Assembly: GCF_002094855.1 (NCBI RefSeq)
Contig: NZ_ARYN01000010.1
Coordinates: 62,001 to 126,000 of the forward strand
DNA length: 64,000 nt
Source: Zunongwangia atlantica 22II14-10F7
GTDB lineage: Bacteria; Bacteroidota; Bacteroidia; Flavobacteriales; Flavobacteriaceae
Direction of reading: 5' to 3'
Under the pieces are notes generated by a model. It was not told the origin of the DNA and did not search any database. It saw nothing but the letters and a program-made list of their open reading frames with translations. The position numbers and the translations under genes are program-made. Of this stretch, positions 60,398 through 64,000 are shown piece by piece. Position 1 is the first letter of the stretch; every line of letters begins with the position of its first letter.

Positions 60398-61552
60398 ATG
60401 CTTTTTAAAGAAATTGTAGGACTCCCACATATTAAAAATCATCTAACCACTACTGCAGATAATAGCCGTATTGCACACGCCCAATTATTTGTTGGAAATA
60501 GCGGCAGTGGTACTTTGCCAATGGCAATTGCCTATGCGCAATACCTGCTTTGTAAAAACCAGGGTGGTGAGAACGAGCATGGAAATGCTTCCTGTAATTT
60601 GAAGTTTACCAATATTTCACACCCAGATCTTCATTTTGCTTTTCCGGTAGCGACAAATCAAACGATTAAAAGTCATCCGGTTTCAGCGAATTTTATGGAA
60701 GACTGGCGTAGTTTTATTCAGCATAATCCCTACGGAAGTTTAACTGATTGGTACGAGCATATTGGTATTGAAAATAAACAGGGACAAATTGGGGTAGACG
60801 AAGCCCAGGATATCGTGAAATCTTTGTCCTTAAAAGCTTATGAAGGTGGCTTAAAAGTAATGATAATCTGGATGGCAGATCGTATGAATACGGCTGCTGC
60901 GAACAAACTTTTAAAGCTTATCGAAGAACCGCCAAATAAGACCATTTTTATTCTTATTGCTGAAGACGAAGAGCAAATTATACAAACCATAAAATCGCGA
61001 TGCCAAACCCTTAAGTTTCCGCCATTAGCCGAAGCTGATATTGCAGAAAAATTGATTGCATCTAAAAATTTAGATATCCAGGAAGCCAGCTTAATCGCAC
61101 ATCAATCTAACGGAAGTTACACAAGAGCATTACATCTTCTACAAAAAGATACAGCAGACGACCAATTTGAGCAGTGGTTTATCGATTGGGTACGAACCGC
61201 ATTTAAAGCCAAAGGAAATAAAGCAACCGTTCTGGAACTTATTAGCTGGAGTGAAGAAATTGCTACAATGGGTCGTGAAAAACAGAAGAGCTTTTTGTTG
61301 TACTGCCTGGATTTTTTCAGACAGGCCTTAATGCTGAATTATAAAGCCGAAAATCTTGTGTTCTTATCACCAAAAACCAAAGGATTCCAGCTTAAAAAAT
61401 TTGCTCCTTTTGTACACGGAAACAATATTCTACCCATTACAAAAGCCATTGAAGATGCTATTTATCACATTGAAAGAAACGGAAATGCTAAAATCGTTTT
61501 AACCGATCTTTCAATCAGGCTTACAAGATTTTTACATATTAAAGCAGCTTAA
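60398..61552 (+). CDS. holB: DNA polymerase III subunit delta'
   Basis: The clamp-loader subunit delta' has the conserved start EIVGLPHIKNHLTTTADNSR and the region with AHAQLFVGNSGSGTLPMAIA, where the P-loop is degenerate as usual for delta'. The segment KLLKLIEEPPNKTIFILIAE and the SRCQTLKFPPL sensor region follow. Product is 384 residues from the ATG at 60398, chosen over TTG at 60392, which is part of the -7 box. DoxX follows three bases after its stop. Confidence 0.92.
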   Translation: MLFKEIVGLPHIKNHLTTTADNSRIAHAQLFVGNSGSGTLPMAIAYAQYLLCKNQGGENEHGNASCNLKFTNISHPDLHFAFPVATNQTIKSHPVSANFMEDWRSFIQHNPYGSLTDWYEHIGIENKQGQIGVDEAQDIVKSLSLKAYEGGLKVMIIWMADRMNTAAANKLLKLIEEPPNKTIFILIAEDEEQIIQTIKSRCQTLKFPPLAEADIAEKLIASKNLDIQEASLIAHQSNGSYTRALHLLQKDTADDQFEQWFIDWVRTAFKAKGNKATVLELISWSEEIATMGREKQKSFLLYCLDFFRQALMLNYKAENLVFLSPKTKGFQLKKFAPFVHGNNILPITKAIEDAIYHIERNGNAKIVLTDLSIRLTRFLHIKAA

Positions 61553-61555
61553 AAA

Positions 61556-61954
61556 ATGGCTAAAATCGATTTTAATATTGCTTTACTGCTAATATTGGTC
61601 TTTTTGCTTATCACTTTTTTTATGTCGTTTTTCGAAAAAATAAGTGATTATAAAGGCACCAAATCTTTTATGGAGTCTCATTTTAAAGACAGCTTTTTGG
61701 CAAAAAAGATAGTCTTTCTTTTACCGATTTTGGTTTTAATAGAATTGATCGCTGTGATTTTACTAATTTTAGCGATCATAAACCGAATTTTTAGCTTTAG
61801 TAGCTTCAATTTTAGTCAGTTTTCACTAATAAGTTGTGCTGCAAGCCTAATGATGCTTCTGTTTGGGCAACGCGTAGCCAAAGATTATCAAAGTTCTGCC
61901 GGAATTACTATTTATTTCATCCTAGTAATCCTTGGATTCTTCGCTTTGGGATAA
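61556..61954 (+). CDS. DoxX-like membrane protein
   Basis: The 132-residue protein has four hydrophobic helices (about 8-26, 48-72, 85-100, 113-130) and the segment KISDYKGTKSFMESHFKDSF between the first two, as in the DoxX family. DoxX proteins are linked to redox or quinone-related membrane functions, but this branch has no assigned role. It follows holB by three bases and is probably co-transcribed. Confidence 0.75.
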   Translation: MAKIDFNIALLLILVFLLITFFMSFFEKISDYKGTKSFMESHFKDSFLAKKIVFLLPILVLIELIAVILLILAIINRIFSFSSFNFSQFSLISCAASLMMLLFGQRVAKDYQSSAGITIYFILVILGFFALG

Positions 61955-61984
61955 TAATTCAATAAATTACGTGGTTATCGACAA

Positions 61985-62012
61985 TAAAAAAGCCCGGCTA
62001 AAAACCGGGCCT
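61985..62012 (-). terminator. terminator of ompH (minus), between convergent genes
   Basis: GCCCGG (61992-61997) pairs with CCGGGC (62005-62010), followed on the minus strand by TTTTTTATTG. It lies 25 bases past the ompH stop codon. Confidence 0.8.
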
Positions 62013-62036
62013 CAAAATCTATAATTTCAATATATA

Positions 62037-62603
62037 TTATTTTGCTGAAGTTGTATCTGTTTCAGTTTCTTCAGCCGGAGCTTCGATTGTTGGTTCACCA
62101 CCGTAACTCTCATTTAATTCCTTTAGAATTTCATCTGTAATATCTAATCCTTCTTTAGCATACATGATGTTTGCAGATTCGTTACTTCCAAAGATATAAG
62201 TGTATCCATTTTCTTTTCCGTATTCTGCTACAAAATCTTTCACTTTTTCAACAACCTCGTCGATAGCCGTATCACTTTCATTTCTTAATTGCTGACCAAT
62301 CATTTGACTTTGTTGTTGTAAACGCTGACCTTTTTGCTGTAGCTCCTGCTCTTTAGCCTGTCTTTGCGCAGCAGACATAGAATTCATGCTTTGCTGATAT
62401 TCCTGAACTTCTTGCTGAAATTGTTGTTGTGGCCCGGTGATTAACTGAGTTAAAGAATCTCTACGAGCTTCAAATTTTGCTTCAACATCTTTTAATTCTT
62501 TATAATCCTGAATCACTTTTGTAGTATCTACATAAGCTGTTTTTTCCTGATTACAAGAAATTAATGAAATTGCTACTGCTCCTATCGCGATTAATTTTTT
62601 CAT
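62037..62603 (-). CDS. OmpH/Skp-family periplasmic chaperone, lipoprotein form
   Basis: The 188-residue protein has a signal peptide ending in a lipobox (SLISC, Cys17) rather than the usual Skp cleavage site, then YVDTTKVIQDYKELKDVEAK and a long Gln/Glu/Arg-rich coiled coil (about 35-120). The C-terminal part has EYGKENGYTYIFGSNESANI and an acidic tail. Skp holds unfolded outer-membrane proteins. The lipid anchor is inferred from the lipobox. A consensus TACATTTG box is just upstream on the minus strand. Confidence 0.88.
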   Translation of the reverse strand: MKKLIAIGAVAISLISCNQEKTAYVDTTKVIQDYKELKDVEAKFEARRDSLTQLITGPQQQFQQEVQEYQQSMNSMSAAQRQAKEQELQQKGQRLQQQSQMIGQQLRNESDTAIDEVVEKVKDFVAEYGKENGYTYIFGSNESANIMYAKEGLDITDEILKELNESYGGEPTIEAPAEETETDTTSAK

Positions 62604-62901
62604 CTTTTAAATTTTTAGTCGGCAGCAAATGTAAAAAAAGTATTTTAAGTGAGGTGCTTTTGTTTAATAACGTAAATTAAAACCTAAGAAATGGTCTGGG
62701 CTGAAATTTTATAATTCTAGTAAAAACCACGGATTCTTAGTGAAATTACATATAATAGCGTATAATTATGTTAACATTAAATTCAATAAGAATAATTTAT
62801 TAAAAAGAGCTGTTTATAAACAGATTTAAGAACGTTTTAAAATTATAGCGTAGATTTTATTACCTACAACTAAAAAACACTCTTAAAAACGCTTATTTCG
62901 A
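62604..62901. other. AT-rich intergenic region upstream of ompH (298 bases)
   Basis: This holds the ompH -7 box (TACATTTG on the minus strand near 62625-62632) at its left end. The rest is AT-rich and shows no clear gene, hairpin or shared repeat. I see nothing else in it. Confidence 0.5.
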
Positions 62902-63729
62902 TTATTTAGGTGATTTTTTAAAGAAATAAACCATCGAACTATATTCGCCGGTATTAGCAGCAGCCAAATTTGATTTTAAACCATTTTTAAACGCCGCCAA
63001 TAGATTTTGCTTTCCCGCGCGATGTTTTTCTGAAAGCATACTTACATAATAAGAATCAAATTTCAATCCGGTAGAATTATAAAGCTGAAATCCATTTTCT
63101 AGAAATAATGTCTGAATTCCAATTTTTGAAAAATGCCATAAATGTCGAGGAACATCAAAAGCCGCCCAGTGCTCTTTATAAATTTCAGCATCTTTACTTT
63201 TATAATTAGGAACCGCAATAACTAAAATTCCGTCATCTTTTAGTAATCGATGAAATTCTTCAATTTGATGATTAAGATTTGGCACATGTTCTAAAACATG
63301 CCACATACTAATTACATCGTAAGTATCAGAAATTTCTGCTAGATTAGATTTTAAATTCAGATTCTTCTTTTTAGCATTTTCTCTGGCAATTTCACTTGGC
63401 TCTACTCCATTTACTTCAAAATAACGAGAAGCCGCATTTAAAAAATCTCCAGTACCTGCTCCAATGTCCAAAAGTTTTCCGCTAGATTTTTCCTTTAATA
63501 TCCAGCCTACTTTTTTCTGAAGCATATAAGCCTTTACAATATTGTATAATTTATCGGTAAAAGATTTTGACGAATCTGTATGAGAAATATAATCTTCACT
63601 TTTGTAATAAGCCGCAAGATTTTCTGGAACGGGTTGAGTTTTTAAAATATCGTAATGCTTCCATTTTTCTAATCGATACTCTTCGCCACTTACTAAATAA
63701 TCTTTGCAATAAATTGTTGAGTCTTCCAC
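62902..63729 (-). CDS. class I SAM-dependent methyltransferase
   Basis: The 275-residue enzyme has the SAM-binding motif LLDIGAGTGDFLNAASRYFE (about 86-105), the acidic VNGVEPSE after strand 2, and the post-II segment DVISMWHVLEHVPN. The N-terminus STIYCKDYLVSGEEYRL may bind the substrate. The start is GTG at 63729, directly after the upstream stop codon TAA and in the same frame, so translation is probably coupled. The substrate is unknown; small molecules or quinones are possible. Confidence 0.85.
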   Translation of the reverse strand: MEDSTIYCKDYLVSGEEYRLEKWKHYDILKTQPVPENLAAYYKSEDYISHTDSSKSFTDKLYNIVKAYMLQKKVGWILKEKSSGKLLDIGAGTGDFLNAASRYFEVNGVEPSEIARENAKKKNLNLKSNLAEISDTYDVISMWHVLEHVPNLNHQIEEFHRLLKDDGILVIAVPNYKSKDAEIYKEHWAAFDVPRHLWHFSKIGIQTLFLENGFQLYNSTGLKFDSYYVSMLSEKHRAGKQNLLAAFKNGLKSNLAAANTGEYSSMVYFFKKSPK

Positions 63730-64000
63730 TTAAGGTAATGCTTTATAATTTTTCTGATATTCGAAAAAGTCATTTTCTAATTGCTGAAGAAAATTTCTAA
63801 CCCTGCTCGAATATAAAGATGAAGTTGAAATATGATCGTTCCCTTCTTTATCTGAAATTGTAATATTCACGAAGAATTTTATCGAACCTTGATTTGTCTC
63901 TTTCTTCTTTTCAAGATCAGATTCTTCATAATTATTATCATCATCATCATTTCCTAACAAACCATCGAGTATTTTTTCTGCAACAGGAATATCGGTATAA
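63730..64000 (-). CDS. C-terminal part of a hypothetical protein, running off the window
   Basis: The frame is open from 63730 to the window edge; the TTG at 63960 is probably internal because the residues before it (PVAEKILDGLLGNDDDDNNY) read on without a stop. About 90 residues are visible: an acidic run, then IKFFVNITISDKEGNDHIST and a helical end NFLQQLENDFFEYQKNYKA. I do not recognise the family. It ends one codon before the methyltransferase start and the two are likely co-translated. Confidence 0.6.
   Translation of the reverse strand, partial: YTDIPVAEKILDGLLGNDDDDNNYEESDLEKKKETNQGSIKFFVNITISDKEGNDHISTSSLYSSRVRNFLQQLENDFFEYQKNYKALP

Noticed and set aside
1-64000. Mobile elements, prophage, integrase, toxin-antitoxin pairs, tRNA or rRNA genes
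   Set aside because: No transposase, integrase, phage or toxin-like frame, no terminal inverted repeats with target duplications and no cloverleaf-like or rRNA sequence was found on reading both strands; short tRNAs could still be missed without a dedicated search.

Overview
The window is a 64 kb piece of chromosome from a gliding-type Flavobacteriaceae bacterium (Bacteroidota). Reasons: AT-rich DNA; promoters of the Bacteroidota type (TTTG, about 19 bp, TAnnTTTG) with few Shine-Dalgarno sites; lineage genes such as gldH, sprE/porW, a PSP1/RicT protein, DUF4153, DUF4292, DUF4837, DUF5687, DUF4254 and DUF6427-type proteins, a GH3-family enzyme and an F-ATPase cluster without beta and epsilon. 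The genus cannot be fixed from this sequence (a Zunongwangia/Gramella/Salegentibacter-like organism is my guess). I see no rRNA, tRNA, CRISPR array, insertion sequence or prophage.

Layout. 1-6.5 kb: end of a CBS-domain transporter, ogt, a serine hydrolase, a DUF4153 membrane protein, a PolB-like exonuclease, and the scoA/scoB CoA-transferase pair, split by a four-helix-bundle gene flanked by inverted 8-bp-periodic repeats. 6.7-13.4 kb: class A PBP, gldH, ricT, then trhO-ferredoxin-trhP (tRNA U34 hydroxylation). 13.7-18.7 kb: recA, three tandem paralogous lipoproteins, an ECF sigma factor and a membrane anti-sigma/beta-barrel fusion. 18.9-31.7 kb: plsC, trpS, dprA, a SPOR protein, a thioesterase, a lipoprotein/OMP pair, EnvC, DUF4292, a TPR protein, a sugar nucleotidyltransferase, dut and a flippase. 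31.8-40.5 kb: atpG-A-H-F-E-B, small ATPase-associated membrane proteins, bactofilin and sprE. 40.6-64 kb: an ABC exporter pair, a 2Fe-2S reductase, GT9/DUF4254, purD, surface-sugar genes (adenylate-forming enzyme, GT2, UDP-glucuronate decarboxylase-like), DUF6909-like, GH3, M23 peptidase, tatA, DUF4837, a LysM lytic transglycosylase, pgk, holB, DoxX, OmpH and a methyltransferase.

The most interesting system is at 14.8-18.7 kb plus 24.8 kb. Each of the three tandem lipoprotein genes has its own copy of a bipartite element, GCAACC-N16-ATCTAA, which looks like an ECF-type promoter. The same element (N15) sits before a fourth lipoprotein gene about 8 kb away. These four are also the only lipoproteins of the window with an acidic stretch just after the acylated Cys, the type of signal that sends Bacteroidota lipoproteins to the cell surface. 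Directly downstream lie an ECF sigma gene (TTG start) and an anti-sigma-like protein with a cytoplasmic head, one inner-membrane helix, a long low-complexity linker and an outer-membrane barrel. This architecture is that of the dual membrane-spanning anti-sigma factors linked to vesiculation in Bacteroides. I infer a self-regulated envelope sensor controlling surface lipoproteins.

A second notable structure is the four-helix-bundle (rRNA-intervening-sequence-protein family) gene inside the sco operon. It is bracketed by inward-facing arrays of degenerate octamers that form the last codons of scoA and the leader of scoB. Most other genes are conserved housekeeping or envelope genes.
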